A stretch of DNA of 64,000 nucleotides, taken from Mycobacterium sp. Aquia_216. GTDB lineage: Bacteria > Actinomycetota > Actinomycetes > Mycobacteriales > Mycobacteriaceae. Below the pieces are notes generated by a model. That model made no database searches. It saw nothing but the letters and a program-made list of their open reading frames with translations, and was not told the DNA's origin. Positions 17,565 to 27,025 of this stretch are shown in pieces. Location: NCBI RefSeq assembly GCF_026723865.1, contig NZ_CP113529.1:620001-684000 (forward strand), given 5' to 3'. Positions within the stretch are counted from its first letter, which is position 1. Each line of letters starts with the position of its first letter. A program made the position numbers and the translations under genes.

Positions 17565-17572
17565 GCGCTTAG
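17561..17572. repeat. 12-bp palindrome spanning two convergent stop codons
   Basis: CTAAGCGCTTAG is a perfect palindrome that contains the stop codons of both convergent genes (acyltransferase and O-methyltransferase). It is too short for a firm terminator call. Confidence 0.35.
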
Positions 17573-18228
17573 TCGTCGGTGCGGCAGCTGACTTCCATGC
17601 TGTCGCGCTCCCGGACCAGGAAATTGAAGCTGGTGTAGCCGTTCGCTGGATCGCGCACGCGATCGAGGTACGGCGCCATGTCGGGCGCGCTGGCATTGTC
17701 GGCGACGACCAAAGCGCCTGTGGTAAGCCGAGGTTCGAGCAGCTTGATCACCGGAAGATAGAGGTCCTTCCAACCGTCGAGCAAGACGAATTCGACCGCT
17801 CCCTTCTGGTCCTCCAACGTGGTCAGCGCATCTCCTTCGAGGATGGTGATCACGTCGTCCAAACCGGTCTCGGCGAACGTCTTCTTCGCGGCGGCAATCT
17901 TGGTCTTGCTGAGCTCCGTGGTCACCACGCGCCCGACGCCGTTGTCGCGTACCGCTGCCGCAAGATGAATCGCCGAGATACCGAACGACATTCCGAATTC
18001 GACAACCGTGGTTGGGCGGGTGGCCCGCACCAGCGCGTACAGCAGCCGGCCGGCTTCCGGGGTCACCGGAATGTAGAACTCGCTCATCGCCTCGGCGCGC
18101 TCCGCGGTGGTCATCGGCCTATCGAACTGACCGTGCCGCTCCCGCAACAGCGACATCTGGTTCTTCGTCTCGGTGTACATCCGGTCGAGCACGGTCTCGA
18201 CGCGAGGATCTTGCAACGTTGTGGCCAT
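17569..18228 (-). CDS. Class I SAM-dependent O-methyltransferase
   Basis: A 219-residue protein with the catechol/caffeoyl-CoA O-methyltransferase pattern: a glycine-rich SAM motif VVEFGMSFGISAIHLA, an acidic residue after the next strand (VVTTELSKTK), EGDALTTL, VLLDGWKDLY and a late ADNAS metal-site motif. I chose the ATG at 18226-18228 because conserved sequence begins there; the frame is open upstream to 18594 without similarity. The substrate is not evident. Confidence 0.82.
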   Translation of the reverse strand: MATTLQDPRVETVLDRMYTETKNQMSLLRERHGQFDRPMTTAERAEAMSEFYIPVTPEAGRLLYALVRATRPTTVVEFGMSFGISAIHLAAAVRDNGVGRVVTTELSKTKIAAAKKTFAETGLDDVITILEGDALTTLEDQKGAVEFVLLDGWKDLYLPVIKLLEPRLTTGALVVADNASAPDMAPYLDRVRDPANGYTSFNFLVRERDSMEVSCRTDD

Positions 18229-18368
18229 GCCATCGAGGGTATGCCCTGGCGGAATTCGCCCAGCCCATGACCGGCGATCAGTAAATGTGACGGGGGCCAC
18301 GCCCAGCGTAAAGAGATCGCTAAGTCGTTTGACGAACGGTAGGTCGCGGTGCCAGCATGGACGAGCAA

Positions 18369-18536
18369 GCACCTCGGTAGGTGAGGCGTCTGCACGGACA
18401 CAGGCCACTGACCCCGAACGTCGAGAGACGCCCCGGGTCAGGACAGCTCTTCCCGGACACAAGGGTTGAGCCCAAGTGGCTTCTGGACATCGTCCAGATA
18501 CGCCGTGCAGTGCCGAAGCTCCGACGAGAGGGGTGC
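18369..18536 (+). ncRNA. M-box (ykoK) magnesium riboswitch
   Basis: The conserved M-box landmarks occur in order: GGTAGGTGAGGC (18377-18388), a GCCACTGACCCCGAACGTC-type stretch, GAGAGACGCC followed by GGGTCAGGACAG, then TGGCTTCTGGACAT and ATACGCCGTGCAGTGCCGAA, with AGCTCCGACGAGAG closing. GCACCTCG at 18369 can pair with the closing GAGGGGTGC to form P1. In other bacteria this RNA binds Mg2+ and shuts down Mg2+ transporter genes. Downstream on the same strand are two small ORFs and an Nramp-family transporter. Recognised by eye; a covariance-model scan was not possible. Confidence 0.85.
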
Positions 18537-18630
18537 GGCCGCTCGGCTCATGTCCGGGCATTCGTTCCCCTCCCGCGTGTGGAAGTAGCGACACCCCCGT
18601 GTGTCACGGCCGTGAGGAGGTGAGGGCCAG

Positions 18631-18702
18631 ATGAGTCCCGGCGATAGTTCCCATCCGAAATCCATCTTGATCCGATCCGGTTCCGGCGTTTCTTTCCGCT
18701 GA
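18631..18702 (+). CDS. Possible 23-codon leader ORF after the M-box
   Basis: An ATG preceded by a strong site (GAGGAGGTGAGGG) starts a 23-residue frame (MSPGDSSHPKSILIRSGSGV and three more residues). It sits about 95 bases after the riboswitch and 115 bases before the next small ORF. The quality of the ribosome site is the only evidence; there is no recognisable domain. It could be a regulatory leader peptide or chance. Confidence 0.35.
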   Translation: MSPGDSSHPKSILIRSGSGVSFR

Positions 18703-18817
18703 TACAGCTTGGTTTTTGCTGTCCCGCAACCGTATTGACGGCGAGCGGGTACCGGCGAATGCCGGGCTGCCCTTGGCGCACCGACGAATCGATCGGGCTT
18801 CCAACAGGGGGAAGATC

Positions 18818-19033
18818 ATGACTTTTGTTGTTGTACATCGTATTCGCGGCCTTAAGAGCTTGCGCGGTCGGTCGATGCTGCGTGCGGGTCGGCTCCTGAC
18901 AAACAGGTTGTGCGCCATGCACATCCCGACACCCGACGAGCGGGCGAACCTGTATCTGTCGCGGATGCCGATCGCCGTGCTCACGGCCGCGCCGGGCGGC
19001 GAGTCATCCGGCAGTGCAGGCAACCACCGCTGA
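18818..19033 (+). CDS. Small hypothetical protein in the M-box transcript
   Basis: A 71-residue basic protein beginning MTFVVVHRIRGLKSLRGRSM, with GGGGGAAG 4-10 bases upstream of the ATG. No transmembrane segment or known domain; the second half contains HIPTPDERANLYLSR. It lies between the M-box and the Nramp-family gene (70 bases away) and is probably co-transcribed. In M. tuberculosis an M-box precedes a small gene of similar size (Rv1535); whether this is its homologue needs an alignment. Confidence 0.6.
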   Translation: MTFVVVHRIRGLKSLRGRSMLRAGRLLTNRLCAMHIPTPDERANLYLSRMPIAVLTAAPGGESSGSAGNHR

Positions 19034-19103
19034 TTCGTTGCGCCCTGCTGGGGTGCGTTGAGCACTCAATCTGTGTAGCCCGAACCTGGAGAGCGAGAAA
19101 CCC

Positions 19104-20747
19104 ATGGCGTTGATCACCAGCCCGCCGCACGGCGGGCCCGCGCTGGATTCCGCGCACACCGGCGACATCGTCGGAGCGTTCGGCCGTATCGCGCGCGACG
19201 GCGCCGGTGCGTTCAGCGGCCGGTGGCGGCGGTTGCGCACGCTGATGGTCATCACCGGTCCCGGATTGATTGTCATGGTGGGCGACAACGACGCCGGCGG
19301 CGTCGCGACATACGCCCAAGCCGGTCAGGACTACGGGATGAACCTGTTGTGGACGCTGGCCTTGCTGATTCCGGTGCTATACGTGAACCAGGAGATGGTG
19401 CTGCGCTTGGGTGCGGTCGCCCGGGTCGGGCACGCACGGCTGATCTTCGAGCGTTTCGGAAAGTTCTGGGGCGCCTTCAGTATCGGCGATCTGCTGGTGC
19501 TGAACGCGCTGACCATCGTCACCGAATTCATCGGTGTAGCGCTGGCGTTGGGATTCCTGGGCTGTCCGAAGATCGTTGCGATCCCTGCCGCCGCGGTACT
19601 GCTGTTCGCCGTGGTGGCCGGGGGCTCGTTCCGGCGGTGGGAAGCGCTGATGTTCTTGCTGATCGCGGTGAATGTCGTGATGATCCCGATGTTGCTGCTG
19701 GTGCATCCAAACCCGAATAGAGCTGTCGGCGGGCTGATCCCACAGTTCCCGGGTGGACTGAACGCAGAAGTCCTGCTGTTGATCATCGCGATCGTCGGTA
19801 CCACGGTGGCGCCATGGCAGCTGTTCTTTCAGCAGTCCAACGTGGTGGACAAGCGCATCACCGCACGCTGGATTCCTTACGCACGAGCAGATTTGATCAT
19901 CGGCATCGTCGTGGTCATCGTCGGGGCGACGGTGCTGATGGCGGTGACCGCCTTCGGTCTCACCGGAGACGCCGGCAGCTTCACCGATGCCGGTGCGGTC
20001 GCCAGCGGCCTGCGCCACCCGGTGGGCGTGCTGTTCGCGATCATCCTGCTCGACGGTTCGCTGATCGGGGCCAACGCAATCGGGCTGGCCACCATCTACG
20101 CCATCGGTGACGCAATGGGCAAGCGGCACTCTTTGCACTGGAAGATCAGCGAGGCGCCGTGGTTTTACGGCGGTTATGCGCTACTGCTCGTAGCGTCGGC
20201 CGCGGTGGCGTTCAGCCCCGATCACATCCTCGGGCTGGTCACCCAGGGCGTGCAGGCGCTGGCCGGAATCCTGTTGCCGTCGGCGACGGTGTTCCTGGTC
20301 TTGCTCTGCAATGACCGGGCGGTGCTGGGACCCTGGGTGAACACGGTGCGGCAGAACGTCATTGCCTGGGCGATCGTGTGGTCACTGGTGCTGCTGTCGC
20401 TGGCCTTGACGGCGGCCACGTTCTTCCCGGACCTTTCCGCCGCCGGCCTCGAGGACGGGCTTGCGGCCGGTGCGGCGCTCGGCGTCGTCGGGGGCGCAGT
20501 GGCAATCATCGCCGGTCGGCGCCACGGTGGCGATCGCGAGGCGCAGCACATCCCGTCGGCCCCTCGTGCGCAGCGGCGGGCTCAGCGCCGACAGGACCGG
20601 CTGGACTGGCAGACCCCCGATATGGCCGCGCTTACCCGCCCGGCCATATCGCCCATCCGCCGGGCCGGACTGCTGATCCTGCGCGGTTATCTGGTGCTGG
20701 CCGTCGTCTTTGTGGTCGTCAAGATCGTCGAGGTCGGCGTCACCTGA
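19104..20747 (+). CDS. Nramp-related transporter, probable magnesium importer (NRMT-like)
   Basis: A 547-residue membrane protein with about 11 hydrophobic spans and a cytoplasmic N-terminal tail. The first span begins GPGLIVMVG and then reads Asp61-Asn62-Asp63-Ala64-Gly65-Gly66 where Mn/Fe Nramps have DPGN. The span-6 motif is Ala236-Pro237-Trp238 in place of Met-Pro-His, so the methionine that favours transition metals is absent. Both changes fit Nramp-related magnesium transporters. The M-box riboswitch upstream points to Mg2+ too. GGAG lies before the ATG at 19104. The hydrophilic tail after residue 470 is Arg/Gln-rich. Transport itself is inferred. Confidence 0.85.
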   Translation: MALITSPPHGGPALDSAHTGDIVGAFGRIARDGAGAFSGRWRRLRTLMVITGPGLIVMVGDNDAGGVATYAQAGQDYGMNLLWTLALLIPVLYVNQEMVLRLGAVARVGHARLIFERFGKFWGAFSIGDLLVLNALTIVTEFIGVALALGFLGCPKIVAIPAAAVLLFAVVAGGSFRRWEALMFLLIAVNVVMIPMLLLVHPNPNRAVGGLIPQFPGGLNAEVLLLIIAIVGTTVAPWQLFFQQSNVVDKRITARWIPYARADLIIGIVVVIVGATVLMAVTAFGLTGDAGSFTDAGAVASGLRHPVGVLFAIILLDGSLIGANAIGLATIYAIGDAMGKRHSLHWKISEAPWFYGGYALLLVASAAVAFSPDHILGLVTQGVQALAGILLPSATVFLVLLCNDRAVLGPWVNTVRQNVIAWAIVWSLVLLSLALTAATFFPDLSAAGLEDGLAAGAALGVVGGAVAIIAGRRHGGDREAQHIPSAPRAQRRAQRRQDRLDWQTPDMAALTRPAISPIRRAGLLILRGYLVLAVVFVVVKIVEVGVT

Positions 20748-20750
20748 CCG

Positions 20751-21695
20751 CTACGGCGAACCGTTGGGCAGCAGAACAATTTTGCCGTGCGTGTGCCGGC
20801 GTTCGAGTTCCTCGAACGCATCGGCCACCTGCTCCAGCGGAAAGGTCGCGGCAATGTCGAAATCGAGGGCGCCGCTGACGATCAGGTCGGCGATTTCGGT
20901 CAGCACTTCCGGGGTGGACGCGTCGGTGCTGCCTTCGGTTTTGGCGCCGACCTCGCCGGCCTTCTGAAAGGAGATGATCGTGTCGATGCGCTGCGGTGCC
21001 ACCCCGAGATCCACGGCGAGCTGGACGTAGTCCGGGCCGAACAGGTCGATGAACGCCTGGATTCCGTCCGGCGCCGCCTCGCGCAGCCGCTCGGCCAACC
21101 CGTCGCCGTAGCTGATCGGGATGACGCCGTGTGCCCGCAGCCATTCGGCGTTGCCCTCTCCGGCGATGCCGAGCACTCGTGCCTTGCGCAGGACCAGCAG
21201 CTGGACGACAAGACTGCCGACCCCGCCGGCAGCCGCCGACACGGCGACGGTCTCGCCCGGCTGCGGCGCGACCGCGCGGACGGCCGCGTAGGCCGTCGCG
21301 CCGACGACATAGAGCGAACCGGCTGCCTCCCAACTCAATTGAGCGGGCTTACGGATCAACTGGTCTACCGGGACGGCGGTGTGGGTGGCATGACTAGATC
21401 GCTGGAAGCTGAACCCCAGCACCTCGTCGCCGACCGCGAACTCGGTGACCCCGGCGCCGGTGGCCGTGACCACACCGGCGAGATCGCTGCCTTCCCCGGA
21501 GGGAAACGTAGCGGGGAACACGTCGTGCATCGCTCCCGACCGGATGGCGGCCTCACCAGGATTGATGCCGGCGGCACGGACCTCGACCACGACCTCACCC
21601 CGGGCGGGCGTCGGCATGTCGATATCTGTCACGTACAGCACGTCACGTCCCCCGTAACGGTCGAACCGTACGGCGCGTGCCACTGAAGCCGTCAT
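20751..21695 (-). CDS. Zinc-free MDR-type NADPH:quinone oxidoreductase-like dehydrogenase
   Basis: A 314-residue medium-chain dehydrogenase lacking the zinc-ligand residues, as in quinone oxidoreductases: GEVVVEVRAAGINPGEAAIR, FPSGEGSDLAGVV, the NADP motif SAAAGGVGSLVVQL, and a C-terminal FPLEQVADAFEELERRHTHG. I chose the ATG at 21693-21695, which has GGAG upstream. It is convergent with the transporter gene (3-base gap). Function: NADPH-dependent reduction of a quinone or enone, substrate unknown. Confidence 0.88.
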   Translation of the reverse strand: MTASVARAVRFDRYGGRDVLYVTDIDMPTPARGEVVVEVRAAGINPGEAAIRSGAMHDVFPATFPSGEGSDLAGVVTATGAGVTEFAVGDEVLGFSFQRSSHATHTAVPVDQLIRKPAQLSWEAAGSLYVVGATAYAAVRAVAPQPGETVAVSAAAGGVGSLVVQLLVLRKARVLGIAGEGNAEWLRAHGVIPISYGDGLAERLREAAPDGIQAFIDLFGPDYVQLAVDLGVAPQRIDTIISFQKAGEVGAKTEGSTDASTPEVLTEIADLIVSGALDFDIAATFPLEQVADAFEELERRHTHGKIVLLPNGSP

Positions 21696-21828
21696 CTCGA
21701 TCTCCTCAATGCGTGAATCGATGCTTTCCACCCCGGCCGTCGGCCAGGACGGGCGCGAACCTGCGCCTGTCCTTTGATGCGTGCGCGTATGTTCATATGC
21801 GCTGACCTCGTCCTAGAAAGGAACGCCC

Positions 21829-22422
21829 ATGGGACCCGCTCGGATGGCTGTCACCGGTTGGGCGGTCACCACCATTGTGCTCGGCATCGCGATCGCCGGC
21901 TGCGGTCACAGCGGCAAGACTTCGACGTCGCCGTCCCCGAGCGCTGCGACTTCGGCAGCGACCTCGTCTGGACCTCCCCCGGATTACAGCTCATTGCTGA
22001 TCCAGCCCGGTGATCTCGGTGGAGACTTCACCGCGCCGGAGCCGCCGGTGCTGAACTTCAACAACACCACCGGTGTCTCGCAACTGTTCGTCAATGCCGA
22101 CAACAGCCGGCGAATCGGGGACACCATCTTGGTCGTCCCCGATCCCTCGATGGCAGCGGCCGGCCTGGAGAACACCAAAACGAACTACGCGAAGAAGGTC
22201 GCCGGCACCTGGCAGCCCGTCGATGTCGGCTCCAACGGCGCGATGATCTCGGGCACGTCGTCGGATAATTCGCAGGCGATCGCGGTGTTGTTGTTCACCG
22301 AAGGCAGGGCGCTCGTCAACCTCGAATTCGACAGCGCGCCGAGCGACCCGATCGATCCGGGGATCGCCATCGACGTCGGCCGCAAGCAAGCCGCCGCGGT
22401 CAAGAACGGTTTGCACAGTTAG
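21829..22422 (+). CDS. Putative secreted lipoprotein
   Basis: A 197-residue protein with a short basic N-terminus, a hydrophobic stretch and a lipobox ending Ala23-Gly24-Cys25. A Ser/Thr/Pro/Ala-rich linker (about 28-50) follows, then a soluble domain (PGDLGGDF...NTKTNYAKKVAGTWQPV) of the type seen in mycobacterial LpqN/LppA-like lipoproteins; the specific family is not certain. AGAAAGGA precedes the ATG. It is convergent with the carboxylic acid reductase gene. Likely anchored on the outer face of the plasma membrane. Confidence 0.78.
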   Translation: MGPARMAVTGWAVTTIVLGIAIAGCGHSGKTSTSPSPSAATSAATSSGPPPDYSSLLIQPGDLGGDFTAPEPPVLNFNNTTGVSQLFVNADNSRRIGDTILVVPDPSMAAAGLENTKTNYAKKVAGTWQPVDVGSNGAMISGTSSDNSQAIAVLLFTEGRALVNLEFDSAPSDPIDPGIAIDVGRKQAAAVKNGLHS

Positions 22423-22434
22423 CCTTTCGGGCTA
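22420..22434. terminator. Small hairpin between convergent genes
   Basis: TAGCC-TTTCG-GGCTA forms a 5-bp stem covering the stop codons of the lipoprotein and carboxylic acid reductase genes. It has no T tract. Weak candidate for a bidirectional terminator. Confidence 0.25.
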
Positions 22435-25400
22435 GCCGACCAGACCGAGCAGCCGCAGATCGGCGACGTACTTCTCGATCAGCTGTGCCGACAAGTGCGG
22501 AATATCCTTGTCCGCACCAATTTTGGCTGCCCGTACTGCTGTCCGGAACACATCCGTCGGCGCCGGCGCGCCGCGCAGCGGCTGCTCGGGCTTGCGGTAG
22601 GCGTCCAGCAGCGGCAGCACGGAAAGCTGGCGCTGCTTGTCGGGCAGCGCCCGAATAGCGGTCTCGAATCGTTGCAGCCATTCGTCGTAGTCGTCGATGC
22701 GCCGGATGTCGTGACCGGCGGCGGTCAACCAGTCCACGAATACATCCAGCGAGATGCCGTCGTCGTGCGGGTTCATCACGTCGAAGGACCGATAACTATC
22801 GGAATCCTCAGTGGCCGTTGCTGTCTGCTCACCGAGCGTGGTGACCGCTTCCGCCACGAAGTCGGCGGGCAGGCCGTCGAAGTGTGCGACGGCCCGGTGC
22901 CCCTGGGTGTCGGTCTGGTAGAAGGAGAATGGTGCGATGCCGGTCACCAGCAGACTGAATATCAACCGGGTGAACATATCCGGCACATTCAGCTGTCCCG
23001 CGTACTGGCTGTGCGCAAGGATCAGGTCGGACCGGAAGACCGCGACCGGCAGGCCGCACAGGTCATGTGCCTCGCGGAGCAGAACCTCACCGCCCCACTT
23101 GCTGTTGCCGTATCCGTTGGCGTAGCTGTCGTCGAGGGGCCGCACCGGGCTGACGGTGCGGATATCGCCGTCCTCGAGGAATTTGGCGGGATCGACCGAC
23201 ATGGCCACCGATACGGTCGAGAGGTAGGTGATCGGTGTGATTCGAGCAGTGATCGCCAGGCGGATCAATTCGGCGGTGCCCACCACGTTGGGGCCGAACA
23301 ACTGGTCGTAGGGCAGGACATGGTTGACCAGCGCGGCCGGGTGGACGATCATGTCCACGGTCTGCGCGAGACGTTCCCAAGTCGCTTGATCCAGACCAAG
23401 ATTCGGCTCACCGATGTCGCCGACGATGACCTCGAGGTGGTCGGCGGCCAAGGTCTGGAACCGCTCCGACAACTGCGGATCCCCGCTGTCGTAGACCGCT
23501 TCCAGTCGCCTGGTGGCAGCTGCGGTGTCCGTGCCCCGGATGATGGTGATCAGTTTCCCGCCGCGTTCGGCCAGCCGCTCGAGCCATTCCAGGGTCAGGA
23601 AGCGGCCGAGGTAGCCGTTGGCGCCGGTGAGTAGCACCGTGTGGGGTGCGCCGGTCGAGCGCGGCAGCTTCGCAGCTGCGGCCAGGGTCTCGGCGTCGAT
23701 GAACTTGTCCAGGGTGAGCTCGGACGCGCGGACTTCGGTGACGCCGCGCCCGTGCACGGTCGAGAACGTGGGCCGCTTGGAGCCGGATTCACGCTCGGAT
23801 TCAACGTATTCCGCGAGCTGGCATAGGTCGGATGCCGGGCTGATGATCTGGCCGACCGGAACTTCCACGTCGAAGATGTCCTGCAGCAGGTTGGAGAAGG
23901 TCAGCGCGGACAGCGAGTCGCCGCCCAGCTCCAGGAACTGGGCATCCGGTCCCGGCGGGCCGCCGGCCAAGCCCAGTAACGCCTCGGCGGCGCGCGTCAG
24001 GGTTTCTATCACCGGCCGGTCGGCCGCACCCTCGCGCAGGGCGCGCAGTTCGGCCGTCCGGGTGGCCGCGAGTTCGGCGTAGAGCTCCTCGAGCCGCTCG
24101 CCGTAGCGCTCCTTGAGCTTGGGTCGCAGCAGCTTTCCGACCCCCGACAGCAGGCCGTTGTCTTCACTGAACGGCTCGGTCTCGACCAGAAAGTCCGCGG
24201 GTACTTCATAGGACTGCAGCTCGGCGAGTTTGGCGGTGCGGCGCAGGGATTCGCTCAATGCGGTCTTGAGGCCGTCGGGGTCGCCGGCGAACCGTTCCTG
24301 GGCGTCGGCAGTCGGGACCACGACGCCCAACAGGTAAGGCCGTTCGCTGTTGCCGTAAACGAAGATCTGCCGAACCAGGGCGGCGCCGCTGAAAACAGCT
24401 TCCAGGCGCGCCACCGCGACGAATTCACCTTGCGCCAGCTTCAGTACATTGTTGCGCCGGTCGACATAGACAAGACGGTCCGGGCCAACCTCGGCCATCA
24501 CGTCGCCGGTGCGGTAGTAGCCGTCGGGGTCGAACGCATTCGCCGTCACGTCGGGCCGTTTGAAGTATCCGCCGAATGCGGTCAGCGATTTGATCAGCAG
24601 CTCGCCGCGCGGATGGGGCTTATCGGTGTGGAAGTAACCCAATTCGGGAACGTCGATCAGTTTGTAGTCGAGTACCGGCGGCCGGGTGACCACACCGTCC
24701 TTGAACACCATCCCCACCTCGGTCAGGCCGTAGCCGTCGAGCACATGCACGTCCAAACAGGACTCGATGAAGTCCTTCATCTCAGCGGCCAGCGGTGCGG
24801 TGGTGGAGAAGCTGGTGATCACTCGTCCGCCCAGAACCTGTTCGCGCAGTTCGGCTTTCGCCTGCGCATCGGCGGCCTCGGGTGCGGCGCCCGCACCGAT
24901 CAGCCGTTCCACCGCGCTTTGGTAGCGCTGGTACAACATCTCGACCACCCGAGGCACCATGCCCATCTCGGTGGGGCGCACCAGATTCCAGTCGTCGAAC
25001 AACGTGGACAGGTCGCTCTCCGGTACGAAGTAGCTGGTGCCTCCCGCTTGGAACGCCGACGACAGCGGTATCCGGCCGCCCACGTGGTTGAGCGGCATGA
25101 AGTTGACATTGAACACCGGTATGTCCGCGAAGTCTGGATAGAGCTCGTTGGTCCACAGCTTCAACACCATGCGTTCGGTGTACATGGCGCCTTTGGGCAG
25201 CCCGGTGCTTCCCGACGTGTACATGATCATCGCCAGCCGCTCATCGGTCTCGCCGGTGTACATCGGCTCGGGTGGCAACGCGCGGCCGCGCTCGACCAAT
25301 TCATCGAAGGTCTCGATGGTCACCGGCATGCCGGCGTCTGCCAGCTTGTCCTGTGCGCGCTGCAGGTTCTCCCGCTGGTCGTCGATCTGCGGCTGGTAGT

Positions 25401-26016
25401 CGAAGACGACCAGGCGCCGCAACGACGAACTACCGAGCACCGCGTCGACGGCAAGGTCGAGATACCCCGCCCCGGTGGCCAGTATTTGCGGTTCGATTTC
25501 GGCGACGATCGGCTGTAACCGCGACGCCGTGGCGTTGTGTTGCAGAGGCACCGCCACCAGACCGAGGTAGCCGGTCACCAGATCGAGCGTCAGATACTCC
25601 GGGCTGGCGAAACCGAGGGTGGCGACAACGTCACCCGGCGTCACCGAGGTGGCCCCGTCGTGGCGCCACGCCGAGGCGACCGCTCGCACGTTGGCCCACA
25701 GATCGCGGTAGCTGATGGTGTCGAATCGGTGCAGCAGCCGGGGGGTGGTGCGCCCGGTCGCCGGATCGGTCGTCAACTCGCGCGCCCGCCATCCCAGGGC
25801 AGGGCGGTCCGCGTAGCCCTCGGCGAACAACTCCAGGATCTGCGGCAGGCGAAGGCCCGGCTGGCGCGCCGCCGCCTGCAACGCGAGATCCGGCGTGGCG
25901 TTTCGGTACTGCTCGTCGGTCGTCTCCAACCGGAGGATGCGCTCGGCGACTTGTTCTCGCGCCGTGCCCTGCGGACCGGTAACGGTGCCGTTCCCGCGTT
26001 TCGCATCGGTAGTCAT
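22432..26016 (-). CDS. car: Carboxylic acid reductase (CAR, FadD9-like)
   Basis: A 1194-residue three-part enzyme. The adenylation domain (about 1-650) has [14 protein letters not shown] from residue 263. A phosphopantetheine carrier domain has the attachment Ser701 in LGGDSLSA. The terminal thioester reductase domain starts with [11 protein letters not shown] near 795 and has the Tyr/Lys of extended SDRs in [13 protein letters not shown]. CARs convert carboxylic acids to aldehydes with ATP and NADPH, stopping at the aldehyde. A phosphopantetheinyl transferase must act in trans. The ATG at 26014-26016 has AGAGGGCGG upstream and gives the usual length. Physiological substrate unknown. Confidence 0.95.
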   Translation of the reverse strand: MTTDAKRGNGTVTGPQGTAREQVAERILRLETTDEQYRNATPDLALQAAARQPGLRLPQILELFAEGYADRPALGWRARELTTDPATGRTTPRLLHRFDTISYRDLWANVRAVASAWRHDGATSVTPGDVVATLGFASPEYLTLDLVTGYLGLVAVPLQHNATASRLQPIVAEIEPQILATGAGYLDLAVDAVLGSSSLRRLVVFDYQPQIDDQRENLQRAQDKLADAGMPVTIETFDELVERGRALPPEPMYTGETDERLAMIMYTSGSTGLPKGAMYTERMVLKLWTNELYPDFADIPVFNVNFMPLNHVGGRIPLSSAFQAGGTSYFVPESDLSTLFDDWNLVRPTEMGMVPRVVEMLYQRYQSAVERLIGAGAAPEAADAQAKAELREQVLGGRVITSFSTTAPLAAEMKDFIESCLDVHVLDGYGLTEVGMVFKDGVVTRPPVLDYKLIDVPELGYFHTDKPHPRGELLIKSLTAFGGYFKRPDVTANAFDPDGYYRTGDVMAEVGPDRLVYVDRRNNVLKLAQGEFVAVARLEAVFSGAALVRQIFVYGNSERPYLLGVVVPTADAQERFAGDPDGLKTALSESLRRTAKLAELQSYEVPADFLVETEPFSEDNGLLSGVGKLLRPKLKERYGERLEELYAELAATRTAELRALREGAADRPVIETLTRAAEALLGLAGGPPGPDAQFLELGGDSLSALTFSNLLQDIFDVEVPVGQIISPASDLCQLAEYVESERESGSKRPTFSTVHGRGVTEVRASELTLDKFIDAETLAAAAKLPRSTGAPHTVLLTGANGYLGRFLTLEWLERLAERGGKLITIIRGTDTAAATRRLEAVYDSGDPQLSERFQTLAADHLEVIVGDIGEPNLGLDQATWERLAQTVDMIVHPAALVNHVLPYDQLFGPNVVGTAELIRLAITARITPITYLSTVSVAMSVDPAKFLEDGDIRTVSPVRPLDDSYANGYGNSKWGGEVLLREAHDLCGLPVAVFRSDLILAHSQYAGQLNVPDMFTRLIFSLLVTGIAPFSFYQTDTQGHRAVAHFDGLPADFVAEAVTTLGEQTATATEDSDSYRSFDVMNPHDDGISLDVFVDWLTAAGHDIRRIDDYDEWLQRFETAIRALPDKQRQLSVLPLLDAYRKPEQPLRGAPAPTDVFRTAVRAAKIGADKDIPHLSAQLIEKYVADLRLLGLVG

Positions 26017-26180
26017 GTCCGCCCTCTCGTTCGCACCGCCCTCTAGCGCAAACCACCGGCCCGCTACGAGTCTTCCACCGGTCGAGTGTGACCGTCCCCA
26101 CACGCGTGCCGGGGTGCGTGCCCGCGCGGCGTCACGGCCGCGTCAGAGATTTGCTGGTGCCGGTTTACCCGGGGCCGCTG
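26017..26180. other. Short intergenic region upstream of car
   Basis: A 164-bp gap containing the presumed car promoter on the minus strand. I see no palindrome, repeat or RNA structure that stands out. Confidence 0.4.
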
Positions 26181-26936
26181 CTACGCGACGACCTGGATAG
26201 GGTCGCCGACGTTGACGTTGTTGAAGTACCAGGCGGCGTTGTCCGGGCTCAGGTTGATGCAGCCGTGGCTGACGTTGGAGTGGCCCTGGGAGTCGACCGA
26301 CCACGGCGCCGAGTGCACGTACACGCCGCTCCAGGTGACGCGGACCGCGTACTGAGCGGTGATCTTGTATCCCTCGGGGGAGCTCAGCGGGATACCGATC
26401 GTCCGCGAGTCCATGACCACGCTGCGCTGCTTCTCGAGGGCGGTGAAGTTGCCGACCGGCGTCGGCCGGCTGGGCTTGCCCATCGAGGCGGGCATCGTGC
26501 GCAGTAGTTCCCCGTCCCTGGTGACCGTGAAGGTGTGGCCGGAGATGCTGGCTACACCGAGGAACGCGTCGCCGGTGTCGAAGCCCGTCGTCAGCTCTTG
26601 CACGCCCACCGAAACGTGGCTGTGCGCAGGCCAGTACTGGTTCGGAACCCATTGGACGACATTGTTCTCGGGCCACTCGAAGTGTCCGGCGATGTTGCTC
26701 GGCGAGGCGACGTGGATGGACCGTTCGACCGCGGCACGGTCTAACACCGGCGCGCTGAATCTCACGATGACCGGGTGCGCAACCCCTACCACCGCGCCAT
26801 CGGCCGGCAAAATCGAGGCAACTGCGGGGACTGGTTCGGGTAGCGGGACCGAGGCGAGGGCGCGGGAGCCGGATCCCACCACGCCCAGGCCCGTGATCGC
26901 GACCATAACAAATAGATAACGAACCCCACGACGCAT
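26181..26936 (-). CDS. ldtA: L,D-transpeptidase (LdtA/LdtMt1-like)
   Basis: A 251-residue secreted enzyme that forms 3-3 cross-links in peptidoglycan. It has an N-terminal signal/anchor (about 1-32), an Ig-like domain (PADGAVVGVAHPVIV on), and a YkuD catalytic domain with YVHSAPW and SHGCINLS, the nucleophile being Cys226. The length and Cys number agree with what I recall for M. tuberculosis LdtMt1 (Rv0116c). The start is the ATG at 26934-26936 (MRRGVRYL); an upstream in-frame extension to 26969 lacks similarity. It is the first gene of the conserved Rv0116c-Rv0134 backbone here. Confidence 0.95.
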   Translation of the reverse strand: MRRGVRYLFVMVAITGLGVVGSGSRALASVPLPEPVPAVASILPADGAVVGVAHPVIVRFSAPVLDRAAVERSIHVASPSNIAGHFEWPENNVVQWVPNQYWPAHSHVSVGVQELTTGFDTGDAFLGVASISGHTFTVTRDGELLRTMPASMGKPSRPTPVGNFTALEKQRSVVMDSRTIGIPLSSPEGYKITAQYAVRVTWSGVYVHSAPWSVDSQGHSNVSHGCINLSPDNAAWYFNNVNVGDPIQVVA

Positions 26937-27025
26937 GGCGTCCACCCTCCGACATGGTGCGATCAGCACGACGATATTCTACTGGCTGTCTGACTATTAC
27001 GGCTTTTAGCAAACAATGACACTCC

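Noticed and set aside
17569..18594. Extended O-methyltransferase start 122 codons upstream
   Set aside because: The extension runs through the M-box region on the opposite strand and has no similarity; the ATG at 18228 begins the conserved fold.
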